Assembly (NCBI RefSeq): GCF_024699985.1
Contig: NZ_JAJONA010000002.1
Span: forward strand, 80,488 to 144,487
DNA length: 64,000 nucleotides
Source of the DNA: Phenylobacterium sp. J367
Lineage (GTDB): Bacteria > Pseudomonadota > Alphaproteobacteria > Caulobacterales > Caulobacteraceae
Direction: 5' to 3'
Below the pieces are notes generated by a model. It saw only the letters and a list, made by a program, of their open reading frames with translations. It ran no database searches and was not told the DNA's origin. Positions 28,245 through 36,668 of the stretch are shown piece by piece (within the stretch, counting starts at the first letter, position 1; every line of letters starts with the position of its first letter). The position numbers and the translations under genes were made by a program.

Positions 28245-29073
28245 ATGGGCGGCAGCCTTCATCTGCACCTCTCGACCGTTTCCTCCGGCGCGAACACCGC
28301 GACGATTACCCGCGCCGTGGAGCTCGCGCAGCGCCTGGGCGCAGAGATCGAAGCGACGATCTCCGTTATCGACGTTGCGCCGATGGGCCATTGGTCCAGT
28401 CCCTACTTCGCGGGGGCCATCCTGGAGCTGGAAAACGACTTCGCGCACGCGCGGCGAGGCTTTCGCGAAGATGGTAGCCGATATCTGCGCGGCGCACGGC
28501 GTGGAGCACCACGTCACGTCCTACGTCGTCGATCAGGTTGCCGATCGGCGCCCAGGGCGTACGGCGCGTACGCACGATCTCAGCATCGTGGGGCTAGCGG
28601 AAGGAGACGGCGACGCACGCCGAACCGTGGAGGATCTCGTGTTCGGAAGCGGCCGGCCGGTGCTCGTCCTCCCCGCCAGCCAAGTGGAGCCGCTCGTTCT
28701 AAACCGGGTCTGCGTCGCCTGGGACCACAGTGAACCGGCGGCTCGCACCCTGTCTCTGGCCCTGCCAATCCTCAAATGCGCGGAGCGGGTCGACGTTGTC
28801 ACTCTCGACACCGGCCGCGTCCAGGCCGCGCCCGGGTCGGCTCGTGCGGCGGCGAATTACCTGCGTCGTCACGGCGTGCCCGCCCATCCTAGAACCCTGT
28901 CGCCCGATGGCCGCAAGCCTGGCGCTCAGTTGATCGAGACGGCGCTGTCGGAAGGAGCGAACCTCATGGTCATGGGGGCCTACGGGACGCCGCGGGTGAA
29001 GGAACTCGTTTTCGGCGGCGTCACCCGCACCGCCCTCGAGAAGCCCATCCTGCCGTTGCTCATCGCCAACTGA
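28245..29073 (+). CDS. Two-domain universal stress protein, one frameshift
   Basis: A tandem Usp of about 275 residues. The start at 28245 follows GGAAGGAGC. Domain 1 reads SLHLHLSTVSSGANTATITR and, after a frame break near 28455, ends EDLVFGSGRPVLVLP. Domain 2 begins RVCVAWDHSEPAARTLSLAL and ends MGAYGTPRVKELVFGGVTRT. It is a paralogue of 22056-22904, with the same FGSGRPVxV junction. Confidence 0.88.
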
Positions 29074-29191
29074 CGCCTTCGCCCGAGCGGCTCGGAGCGC
29101 GGCTCTGCGGTCACGGCCGCCTGCTCGGGCCAGGCATCAAAGCGTGTCTCACTTCGCAAAAGTACTCATCGAAACAAGTCTGGAGGACATC

Positions 29192-29753
29192 ATGGCTGAA
29201 CTGGTTGTTGTCGGGTTCGAGGACCCGAAGGAAGCGGATCGAGCGCTCGCCGAGCTCACCCGGCTGCGGAAGGAGTACCTCATTGATTTAGAAGACGCCG
29301 TGGTCGTTATACGGGACCACGACGGACGCTTGCACATGAAGCAGAGCGTAGACCTCCTTCGGGCCGGCACAGCGACGGGTGGCCTGTGGGGGGGCGGCGT
29401 GGGGCTCCCTTGTCGGCCTGCTCTTCCTCAATCCGCTGATCGGCCTAGTAAGCGGCGCGGCGCTTGGCGCGGGGGCGGGGGCGCTGTCTGCGACGCTTAC
29501 CGACTACGGGATCAACGACGACTTCATCCGCAACCTTGGGAAGACCCTGAAGCCGGACACCTCGGCCCTGTTCATCCTGGTGCGCAAGGTGCAACCGGAG
29601 AAGGTGCTGGGTGAGCTCTCCGGCTTCCGCGGCCAGGTCCTCCGCTCGTCCCTTTCGCCAGAACAGGAGAAGCAGCTTCAAGGAGCGCTGTCGGGCGCAG
29701 GCGTTTCTCTGCCGGGCAGCAAGCCGACCGCACACCCAGCAGCCGGCGCCTGA
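29192..29753 (+). CDS. DUF1269 membrane protein, one frameshift
   Basis: A protein of about 186 residues. It starts MAELVVVGFEDPKEADRAL, with GGAGGACATC before the ATG. It has a glycine-rich membrane hairpin (SLVGLLFLNPLIGLVSGAAL) and a C-terminal YGINDDFIRNLGKTLKPDTS followed by ALFILVRKV, all typical of DUF1269. The frame breaks at the seven-G run 29388-29394; six Gs restore GGLWGAAWGSLVG. The function is unknown; the family is often found near stress genes. Confidence 0.85.
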
Positions 29754-29759
29754 CAGGTC

Positions 29760-30326
29760 CTAGAAGGCATCGCCCACCTGGCGCTGTCGGCGCGGTCGGG
29801 TCAAGTTCGCGGTTCGCCTACAGGGCGGCCGCACCCTCGACCCGGCCGGGCCATCATCGTACTGAAAACCGACTCGTCTCCGCAGCGATCTGGTCGAAGC
29901 CGTTCTACGGCGGTAGCCGTCCTGGCAGCGGCGCGCTCGACATAGTCTCGCGACGGCGGACCTGGATTTGGGAGTTGCGGCTGCAGGCGTCTGCAGCGCG
30001 GTGAGGAGTAACGCACCGATCGAGAGCGCCGCAGGCAGAACCGTGGTTATGAGAAGGCCGCTCCAGGTTAGGTGACCGCCCAGCTGGCCATCGGCGCTGA
30101 TCGCCATTCCCCATCCGACCCAGGCTGCAGTCACGGCCAGCAGCGCCGCGGCGGTCTGCCAACGATCGCGGCGGCGCATCGCGGCTGCCACATGCGTCAG
30201 CTGCGGTTGGCCTCCCGTCGGCTCCTCCGATGCCGCATGGACATTCCGGCGCGTCAGACCATTGCAAGCGCCCGTGGTGGCCGCATCTGTCCTGGCGTCG
30301 GGGCAGATGAAGTTGAACCGCCTCAT
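29760..30326 (-). CDS. Hypothetical protein with two membrane segments
   Basis: The start at 30326 (MRRFNFICPD) has GAGGAGGC upstream. A polar N-terminus is followed by two hydrophobic segments, TAAALLAVTAAWVGWGMAIS and LLITTVLPAALSIGALLLTA. After that the frame becomes arginine-rich and improbable, so the C-terminus probably lies in another frame (for example SRDYVERAAARTATAVERLR near 29900). No family recognised. It is preceded by leader element E. Confidence 0.5.
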   Translation of the reverse strand: MRRFNFICPDARTDAATTGACNGLTRRNVHAASEEPTGGQPQLTHVAAAMRRRDRWQTAAALLAVTAAWVGWGMAISADGQLGGHLTWSGLLITTVLPAALSIGALLLTALQTPAAATPKSRSAVARLCRARRCQDGYRRRTASTRSLRRRVGFQYDDGPAGSRVRPPCRRTANLTRPRRQRQVGDAF

Positions 30327-30370
30327 GCGAGCCTCCTCAAGGGACGTGCTCAGGCGCGGCAACGTCCAGC

Positions 30371-30415
30371 GCCGCCGACATCGCGGTCTTGAGACCGCCA
30401 GAGGGGCCCGGCTGC
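30371..30415 (-). promoter_or_regulatory. Structured leader element, copy E of five
   Basis: On the minus strand the outer stem is formed by 30409-30415 with 30371-30377 (one mismatch). It encloses the conserved CCGGGCCCCTCTG. A six-pair hairpin, GCGGTC/GACCGC with loop TCAA, follows, and then the conserved GATGTCGG. The stem sequence is unrelated to copies A, C and D. It ends 44 bases before the gene at 30326, in the same orientation. Confidence 0.7.
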
Positions 30416-30730
30416 TTTCAGGAGGTGGAAAGGCCGCAGCGGCGCTTCAAGCCACCCGCGGATGAGGACTGGTCATCGCCGCAATGAGGACCAGCTACCC
30501 CGACGCGCCGCTCACCAGGCTTATCCGCGAAGCTCGTCGTGCGAGAAGCGATAGAGCGTTAGCTCTCGCAGCCATTGACGCATCGCGCCGAACACAGCAA
30601 AGCGCAATCCGTCGCCGATCCAGGCGACGCCCTGGACCCCGTGACATGAACCCGGAAGGTCGAAGTCCCCTCTGTTAGCGACGCGCTGAGGGCGTTCGGC
30701 TCCTGGGGCGTCCTCGATAAGGAAGCCCCG
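30416..30730. other. Divergent intergenic region before corA
   Basis: This region would hold the promoter for the leader-E gene (leftward) and for corA (rightward). No gene or further repeat is supported. Confidence 0.4.
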
Positions 30731-31709
30731 ATGCTCAACGCGTACCGCTGGAGCGACGACAAACTGGCGCGGCTGGAGCCCGCCGACGATCTGGCCATGC
30801 ATGCGGTGTGGATCGACCTGCTCGCTCCGACACAGGAGGAGGACCTCTTCGTCGAGAAGCTCGTCGGCCTGGACATCCCGACACGAGACGAGATGGATGA
30901 CGTCGAGCCTTCGGCCCGTCTTTACGTTGAAGGCGGGGGATCATTCATGATCGCGACGGTCGCGGCGGGGCTGGAAACGGACGACCCGGTCAAAACGCCG
31001 GTCACCTTCATCCTGAAGGGACCGCAACTGGTGACGGTCCGCTACACCGACACACGGGCGGTCTCCGCGTTCGTGGCGCGAACGACCCAAAAGGCCGGCG
31101 AGCCGCTCGCATCAGGCGAAGCCGTCATGCTGGGGCTGATCGAGGCCGTGATCGACCGCTATGCGGACGCCCTGGAGCGGACCGGGGCCGAGATCGACGG
31201 CATCTCGCGGGCCGTCTTCCGCAAACGCCGGGGCAAGGCACTGGTCAGCCAGAACCTCCAAGGCATGATCGAACAGATCGGCAGGCAGGGGTGAGCTTCT
31301 CGCCATGATCCGGGAGAGCCTGTCGAGCGTGCAGCGGGTGTTGAGCTACCATGCGGCTCTCGACGTTAGCGCCCCGCGCACCAACAAGGAAGCCAGGCAG
31401 CGCCTTCGCCTTCTCCAACGCGACGCGTCGGCGCTGAGCGAACTGACCGACAGCATGTCCGGCAAGATCAACTTCCTGCTCGACGCGACCCTCGGCTTGA
31501 TCAATCTGGAGCAGAACCAGATTATCAAGCTCTTTTCCGTCGCGGCCGTTGCGCTGCTGCCTCCGACCCTGATTGCGTCCATCTACGGCATGAACTTCGA
31601 CCACATGCCCGAGTTGCGCTGGAGACTTGGCTACCCATGGGCGCTCGCATTCATGTTTCTTTCGGCCGCTGTCCCCTACTTTTACTTCCGACGTCGCGGA
31701 TGGCTGTGA
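30731..31709 (+). CDS. corA: CorA-family magnesium/divalent cation channel, one frameshift
   Basis: A protein of about 325 residues. The start at 30731 follows AAGGAAG. The cytoplasmic domain reads VWIDLLAPTQEEDLFVEKLV and then FILKGPQLVTVRYTDTRAVS. After a frame break near 31292 the long stalk helix runs into LFSVAAVALLPPTLIASIYG, with the signature YGMNF and the second helix LAFMFLSAAVPYFYFRRRGW. All channel hallmarks are present. It imports magnesium, or may carry cobalt or nickel. Confidence 0.9.
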
Positions 31710-31780
31710 CCGCTCGGTCAGTGACCGACTGACGGTGGCCTCGCAACACCGCTTACGTGGAGATGGATGAAAATGGGTGT

Positions 31781-32025
31781 TCACCCTTCCCCGTGGGCGC
31801 ATGCAGCTCCGGGCGAGACTTCGCCAGAACCGCCGCGTTGCAGGACGCACCAGGAGAAGCGCTGCAGGTTGCCGGCAGGGGTGATGTGATCATGCTTGGC
31901 GGCGTAGAGCGTCTGGTAGTCTGGCCCGATCTCCTCCGCCAGTTTGGCTGGTTCGAACTGCTGCACATCCACCTCGCTGCAGCGGCTCGGGCCGTCCTTG
32001 GCAAAGGTGGCGATGATCAGGAAAC
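31781..32025 (-). pseudogene. C-terminal fragment of a class I SAM-dependent methyltransferase
   Basis: The minus strand encodes FLIIATFAKDGPSRCSEVDV, then QQFEPAKLAEEIGPDYQTLY and AAKHDHITPAGNLQRFSWC. This matches the C-terminal third of a common SAM-methyltransferase group, which reads IIxTFAxDGPxxCSGLxV with a final HxTPxGxxQxF. The SAM-binding N-terminus is absent upstream of about 32030, so this is a remnant. Confidence 0.5.
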
Positions 32026-32304
32026 GGTGCTCTCCGCAGGTTCGCCGAAGTCTCAGGCCGAATTTACTCCAGGCTACAGGCCGCCAAGGCCGCGCTTCCG
32101 AGAAATGATGGTGCTCGGGGCTCGCCCCGGCCGCCTTGAAGGCGCGGCGACGGGCCGCTACATCTTGGCTGTCGGGCCTTCGGCAGACGCCCGGCTTTCA
32201 AGACGATCCTCATCCAAGCGCTGCCCTGACCTGGGTCGACTCGGGGCGGGTGTTGGCGCGCGAAGTCCGCCGCCCCTCCGGGCAACCGCAGACGCGAGAG
32301 GGCC

Positions 32305-33291
32305 ATGCCGAAGGTCGCCATCATTTCGCGAGACAACCCCCTGGACCTGGACAACGGGCGGTTCCGCCATGTCGCCGCGAGCCTCCGGGAGACGGGGCTG
32401 GAGCCGATAGCCTGCGTCTACGATGAGGGGCGCGAAGCGGAGTTTGAGCGCGAGCTTCGGGACTGCGACGCAGCCCTGGTCTGGGTGAATCCGGTGCAGG
32501 ACGGTCGATTCCGGCACGGGCTCGACCGGTTGCTTCGCGCGGCCGCCGCCGAAGGCGTCCTGGTCAGCGCCCATCCGGATGTGATCGACCGGATGGGCGT
32601 CAAGGCCGTGCTCGCGAGCACGGCCGAGTTGGGCTGGAGCGGCGACGCGCGATTCTACCCCACGGTCGCCGAACTCATCGAGGGCTTCCCCGCGCGGCTC
32701 GCGACCGGTCCGCGGGTGCTCAAGCAGAACCGCGGCCACAGCGGCATCGGCGTCTGGCGCGTGGAACTGCTGGATTCTGGCCAAGTGCGGCTGATCGAGG
32801 CGCGGGACCGCACGCGAGCGGCGGAGCAACCGCTCGCTGACTTCCTCGCAGCCCGCGCGGACGAGCTCGTGCGGGTCGGCGGCTTCGTGGACCAGGCCTA
32901 TCAGCACCGCCTCTCCGACGGCATGGTCCGCTGCTACATGTCGGGTGAACGCCTGGCGGGCTTCGGGTGGCAGAAGGTGCGGGCGCTGCTCGATCCTGAC
33001 GGTGAGCCGACGCCGCCGCGCACCTACTCCGGCCCGGACGACCCGAGATTCCAGGCCCTGCGCCGGGCGCTTGAGGACCGCTGGGCGCCGGCGCTCGTTC
33101 GATCGCTGAGGCTTGCCACGGAAGACCTTCCGGCGCTCTGGGACGCGGACTTCCTGCTCGGGCCGAAGAATTCGGCAGGTGAGGACAGCTTCGTGCTCTG
33201 CGAAATTAACGTCAGCTCCGTATCGCCAATGCCGCAGGAGGCGCCTGCCGCCATCGCCGCGACAGTCGTGCGACGCCTGTCACGGCGATGA
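32305..33291 (+). CDS. ATP-grasp protein of the Cj0069 family
   Basis: An intact protein of 328 residues. The start at 32305 has GAGAGGG upstream. The ATP-grasp fold is shown by RVLKQNRGHSGIGVWRVELL (ATP-binding lysine and glycine loop) and by FVLCEINVSSVSPMPQEAPA (metal-binding Glu and Asn). The N-terminal part VAIISRDNPLDLDNGRFRHV is specific to this family. It probably ligates a carboxylate to an amine or thiol; the substrate is unknown. It stands alone between the methyltransferase remnant and the metal island. Confidence 0.85.
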   Translation: MPKVAIISRDNPLDLDNGRFRHVAASLRETGLEPIACVYDEGREAEFERELRDCDAALVWVNPVQDGRFRHGLDRLLRAAAAEGVLVSAHPDVIDRMGVKAVLASTAELGWSGDARFYPTVAELIEGFPARLATGPRVLKQNRGHSGIGVWRVELLDSGQVRLIEARDRTRAAEQPLADFLAARADELVRVGGFVDQAYQHRLSDGMVRCYMSGERLAGFGWQKVRALLDPDGEPTPPRTYSGPDDPRFQALRRALEDRWAPALVRSLRLATEDLPALWDADFLLGPKNSAGEDSFVLCEINVSSVSPMPQEAPAAIAATVVRRLSRR

Positions 33292-33390
33292 GGCTGAGAT
33301 AAGCTCCGCCGGACCTGGGGTTTGGCCGACATTGTGCGGCATGGCCTGGTCGCCCGTATTTTGCGGTTTGTTCGATGCTGCGCGGCCTCA

Positions 33391-33407
33391 TCTAAAACTG
33401 CCTTAAA
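33391..33407 (+). promoter_or_regulatory. PmrA/QseB-box-like site upstream of the DUF1259 operon
   Basis: TCTAAAACTGCCTTAAA is identical to 43991-44007. Its reverse complement is TTTAAG-N5-TTTAGA, two TTTARR hexamers five bases apart. This is the spacing of OmpR-family boxes such as PmrA's (C/T)TTAA(G/T)-N5-(C/T)TTAA(G/T). It lies 85 bases before the ATG at 33492. Confidence 0.6.
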
Positions 33408-33439
33408 CCGCAGCGTCCATGACTTGGCTCCGAAGCGCC

Positions 33440-33470
33440 GGCCGCCCCTCCTTGAGGGGGCGGCGGCCAC
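33440..33470 (+). promoter_or_regulatory. GC-rich hairpin in the DUF1259 leader
   Basis: CCGCCCCTC pairs with GAGGGGGCGG (one bulged G) around a CTT loop. It lies between the regulatory box and the ribosome binding site CCGGAGG of the gene at 33492. It could be an RNA leader stem or a stop structure for upstream transcription. Confidence 0.4.
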
Positions 33471-33491
33471 CCATCCCGGAGGTTCGCGCAC

Positions 33492-34382
33492 ATGCCCAAG
33501 CAACGGTGGATCGGTCTGCTGGCCACGCTCGCCGCCTTCGCTGCTTCCGCCGGGCCAGCGGCCGCCGCTACCGACTGGGCCGCGGTGGGCAAGGCCCTGG
33601 GCAAGGACGGCTCCGTGCAGGCCGATGGAATCTACCGTGTAGGGCTTCCGCGGACCGACTTGCGGGTTACGCTGGATGGGACGCCCATCCGCCCTGCTCT
33701 CGCCCTCGGGTCCTGGCTGGCCTTTCAGGACATGGGCGACCACGCCATGGTGATGGGCGACCTCGTCTTGACGCATGACGAGGTGAACCCGGTCATGAAG
33801 GTGCTTGTGGAGAACGGCCTCGAGATCACGGCCCTCCATAACCACCTGCTGCGCTCGCAGCCGGCCACGATGTACATGCATGTCGGCGGTCACGGCGACG
33901 CCGTGAAGCTAGCGTCCACCCTGAACAAAGCTCTGACGCTAAGCCGGACGCCTCTGAGCCCCGCGACGGCCGCCACGGCGCCGCCGATCGAGTTCCAGAC
34001 CGCGAGGGTGGAACAGCTCCTGGGCTACACGGGAAAGGCCAACGGCGGCGTCTATCAGTTCAGCATCCCGCGTGCCGAGCCAGTAAAGGAAGGCGGGGCC
34101 GTGGTCCCGGAAGCGATGGGCTCCGCCATCGTCCTAAACTTCCAGTCCACAGGCGGCGGCAAGGCGGCCATCACCGGCGACTTCGTGCTCACGGCCGACG
34201 AGGTGAACCCTGTGATCCGGGCCCTGCGGGCCAGCGGCATCGAGGTCACGGCGCTGCACAACCACATGCTCGACGACCAGCCACGGCTGTTCTTCCTGCA
34301 CTTCTGGGCCAATGACGAGGCCCAGAAGCTCGCGCGCGGGCTGCGCTCCGCCCTCGACCACGTGAAGGTTTCGCGACCATGA
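33492..34382 (+). CDS. Secreted DUF1259 (LppY/LpqO) protein with two repeats
   Basis: An intact protein of 296 residues with a Sec signal peptide ending at PAAAA, residues 1-26. Two DUF1259 repeats follow. Each contains MGDLVLTHDEVNPVMKVLVE or GDFVLTADEVNPVIRALRAS, then LEITALHNHLL or IEVTALHNHML, and a late YMHVGGHGDA or FLHFWANDEA. The HNH histidines suggest a metal site. The family occurs in metal- and copper-related clusters, but its activity is not established. It overlaps the next start as ATGA. Confidence 0.85.
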   Translation: MPKQRWIGLLATLAAFAASAGPAAAATDWAAVGKALGKDGSVQADGIYRVGLPRTDLRVTLDGTPIRPALALGSWLAFQDMGDHAMVMGDLVLTHDEVNPVMKVLVENGLEITALHNHLLRSQPATMYMHVGGHGDAVKLASTLNKALTLSRTPLSPATAATAPPIEFQTARVEQLLGYTGKANGGVYQFSIPRAEPVKEGGAVVPEAMGSAIVLNFQSTGGGKAAITGDFVLTADEVNPVIRALRASGIEVTALHNHMLDDQPRLFFLHFWANDEAQKLARGLRSALDHVKVSRP

Positions 34383-34786
34383 CCCGCGGGCGCTTCGCGC
34401 TCGCGGTCGCAGCCGCCTTCATTTTGGTCGCGAGCGCCGTGACGTGGGTGGTGGCGCGCGACAACCCGCCGACGCGTCCTGCGCCGGCCGCGATCGGAAC
34501 CAACGGACCTCCGCTCAAGCCGACGGTGGGCGGGCTGGCGGCGATCTGCGAAGCCAATGGAGCCGATCCCCGGAGCTGGTGCGCCGCCTATCTGCTGGGG
34601 GCGCTGGATGCGACCCAGGCCTTCGGGGCCGGAGGGCACAAGGCCGGCACTTGCGGGTTGAACTACACCCCGGAGCAGCTTGCGCCGATCCTTGTCGGCT
34701 GGTCGAAGCGCAACCCGGACTTCGCGGAGTTTCCAATGATGGCAGGTGTCAACCTGGCGTTCCGCGAGGCGTGGCCATGCGGCTGA
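34379..34786 (+). CDS. Rap1a/Tai-like secreted small protein
   Basis: A 135-residue protein with an N-terminal membrane or signal segment (FALAVAAAFILVASAVTWVV). Its mature domain has four cysteines: AAICEANGADPRSWCAAYLL, then AGTCGLNYTPEQLAPILVGW and AFREAWPCG. The pattern matches Rap1a/Tai-type domains, first seen in immunity proteins but widespread as plain secreted domains. It is translationally coupled to the DUF1259 gene, so a shared role in the envelope is likely rather than toxin immunity. Confidence 0.6.
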   Translation: MTRGRFALAVAAAFILVASAVTWVVARDNPPTRPAPAAIGTNGPPLKPTVGGLAAICEANGADPRSWCAAYLLGALDATQAFGAGGHKAGTCGLNYTPEQLAPILVGWSKRNPDFAEFPMMAGVNLAFREAWPCG

Positions 34787-34900
34787 CGTCGTCTATCGCG
34801 CGGACCGCACGAGGTCGCCGCCATGGCGCGCGAGCACCGCTCAAGCATCTGCAACCCGCGCCGATGGGGGCGCATACTCTTCGATGAGGAGACGGCAGTG

Positions 34901-35626
34901 ATGAGAACGGTGCTGATGCTTCTGACGGGGCTTCTCTCAGGGTGCGACGCCTCGGCGCCGCCGCCGGCGGCGAGCGCGATGCAGCCGGCCAGGGCGATGC
35001 CCGCGACGGTGCAGGTAGTGGACTTCGAGGCCGCGGCCGCCGGCCAGGCGCCGGCCGGCTTCACGACCGCCCTTACCGGTCGGGGACGTCCCGGGGTTTG
35101 GCAGGTGCAGCGGGCCGAAGGCGCCCCTTCGGGCGCCCTGGTCGTGGTCCAAACCGACGCCGACCGCACGAACTACCGCTTCCCGGTGCTCGTCTACGAC
35201 GGCGTGTCAGCGACGGACGTCGACGTGAGCGTCCGCTTCCGCACCGTGTCCGGCCGCGTCGACCAGGCCGCAGGTCTCGTCTGGCGATACCGCGACGCCG
35301 ACAACTACTACGTCGTGCGTGCGAACGCCCTGGAGGACAACGTCGTTCTCTACAAGGTCGAGAATGGCAAACGCATCGACCTGCCCGTCAAGGGCGTGAG
35401 CGGAAAGACCTACGGCGTCGACGCCGACGTGCCCGGCCAGGGCTGGGGCACGCTGCGGGTCGCAGCCCGCGGTCCCCTGTTCGAGGTATATTTGGAGGGG
35501 CGCAAGCTCTTCGAGGTCGAGGACGTCACCTTCCGCGGCGCCGGAAAGGTTGGGCTGTGGACCAAGGCCGACAGCGTCACCCAGTTCGATGACCTTTCAA
35601 TCGCCAACCTCGACACGCCGCGCTGA
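34901..35626 (+). CDS. DUF1080-type beta-sandwich lipoprotein
   Basis: A 241-residue lipoprotein. The signal ends in lipobox LLSGC (cysteine at residue 14), and GATGAGGAGAC precedes the ATG at 34901. The mature part is a concanavalin-like sandwich: VDQAAGLVWRYRDADNYYVV, then VRANALEDNVVLYKVENGKR and GKVGLWTKADSVTQFDDLSI. This is the DUF1080/3-keto-disaccharide hydrolase-like fold. It may act only as a binding module. The next gene follows 12 bases later. Confidence 0.78.
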   Translation: MRTVLMLLTGLLSGCDASAPPPAASAMQPARAMPATVQVVDFEAAAAGQAPAGFTTALTGRGRPGVWQVQRAEGAPSGALVVVQTDADRTNYRFPVLVYDGVSATDVDVSVRFRTVSGRVDQAAGLVWRYRDADNYYVVRANALEDNVVLYKVENGKRIDLPVKGVSGKTYGVDADVPGQGWGTLRVAARGPLFEVYLEGRKLFEVEDVTFRGAGKVGLWTKADSVTQFDDLSIANLDTPR

Positions 35627-35638
35627 GGGGAACAGCTG

Positions 35639-36655
35639 ATGCGCCACCCGCTCCAGATGCTCGTCGCGATCGCGCTGCTCGTCACGGCCGGCGCTTGTTC
35701 GGAAAGGCCGCCCACGAAGCCGGAGGTGGTGGTGTACACCTCCGTCGACCAGGTGTTCTCCGAGCCCGTGTTCCGCCGCTTCGAGGCGGACACCGGCGTG
35801 CGGGTGCGCAGTGTCTTCGACACTGAGGAGACGAAGAGCACGGGCATCTTGAACCGGCTCATCGCCGAGCGCGCCAATCCGCAGGCCGATGTGTTCTGGT
35901 CAGGAGATCCGGTCCGACCTTTCCTGCTGGTCAGCCGTGGCCTGGTCGAGCCGTACACACCCACAAGTGCAGCTGGAATTCCGCCCGCCTTCAAGAGCGC
36001 CCAGGGGCACTGGACCGGGTCAGCGGCACGCGCCCGCGTCCTGCTCGTCAACCGCGAAAGGCTGGCGGGGCGCCGGCGCCGCGGTCCGTGCGCGATCTGG
36101 CCGACTCGCGCTGGCGGGGGCAGGCCGCCATCGCCAACCCGCTCTACGGCACCACGACGATGCATGTCGCCGCCTGGTTCGCAAACTGGGGGAGACGCCG
36201 AGGCGACGCGCTTCCTGGACGCGCTCAAGGCCAACGACGTGCGGATCGCCAGCTCCAACGGCGAGGTCAAGCGGCTGGTCACTTCGGGCGAGGTCGTGTT
36301 CGGCCTGACCGACACCGACGACGCATTCGACGCGGTGAAGAGCGGCGCGCCCGTGGACATCGTCTATCCGGATCAGGACGCCGGCGGCACGCTCGTCATG
36401 CCCACCAGCGTCGTGCTCATCCGCGGCGCGCCGCATCCCGAGGCGGCGCGGCGTCTGGCGGACTACCTGGTCTCGCCGCAGGCGGAGCGCATGATGGTCG
36501 ACGCCGCGGCTCACATGCCATTGCACGCCGATGTGGCGACGCCCGCCCATGTCGTGCCGGTGGCACGCATCCGCGCGATGAACATCGACTATGCGGCGCT
36601 CGCCGCGGTGATGGATCGCATTCAGCCGCAACTTCGCAAATGGTCCGGGCTATAG
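35639..36655 (+). CDS. Iron(III)-type ABC transporter substrate-binding lipoprotein, frameshifted
   Basis: A protein of about 338 residues with lipobox TAGAC. EVVVYTSVDQVFSEPVFRRF, the early motif, matches periplasmic Fe(III)-binding proteins of the FbpA/AfuA group. DVFWSGDPVRPFLLVSRGLV and a late PTSVVLIRGAPHPEAARRLA follow. Between about 36073 and 36190 the frame shifts out and back; the true sequence VRDLADSRWRGQAAIANPLY lies in the alternative frame. It is the first gene of a three-gene importer. Confidence 0.85.
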   Translation: MRHPLQMLVAIALLVTAGACSERPPTKPEVVVYTSVDQVFSEPVFRRFEADTGVRVRSVFDTEETKSTGILNRLIAERANPQADVFWSGDPVRPFLLVSRGLVEPYTPTSAAGIPPAFKSAQGHWTGSAARARVLLVNRERLAGRRRRGPCAIWPTRAGGGRPPSPTRSTAPRRCMSPPGSQTGGDAEATRFLDALKANDVRIASSNGEVKRLVTSGEVVFGLTDTDDAFDAVKSGAPVDIVYPDQDAGGTLVMPTSVVLIRGAPHPEAARRLADYLVSPQAERMMVDAAAHMPLHADVATPAHVVPVARIRAMNIDYAALAAVMDRIQPQLRKWSGL

Positions 36656-36668
36656 TTCCGGCGCGCTC

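Noticed and set aside
33440..33470. A sixth copy of the structured leader element
   Set aside because: It is a GC hairpin in a leader, but it lacks both conserved flanks (CCGGGCCCCTCTG and GATGTCGG).
34379..34786. Immunity protein of a type VI secretion toxin pair
   Set aside because: The domain is Rap1a-like, but no toxin or secretion gene is near. It is coupled to a DUF1259 gene, so a general envelope role is likelier.
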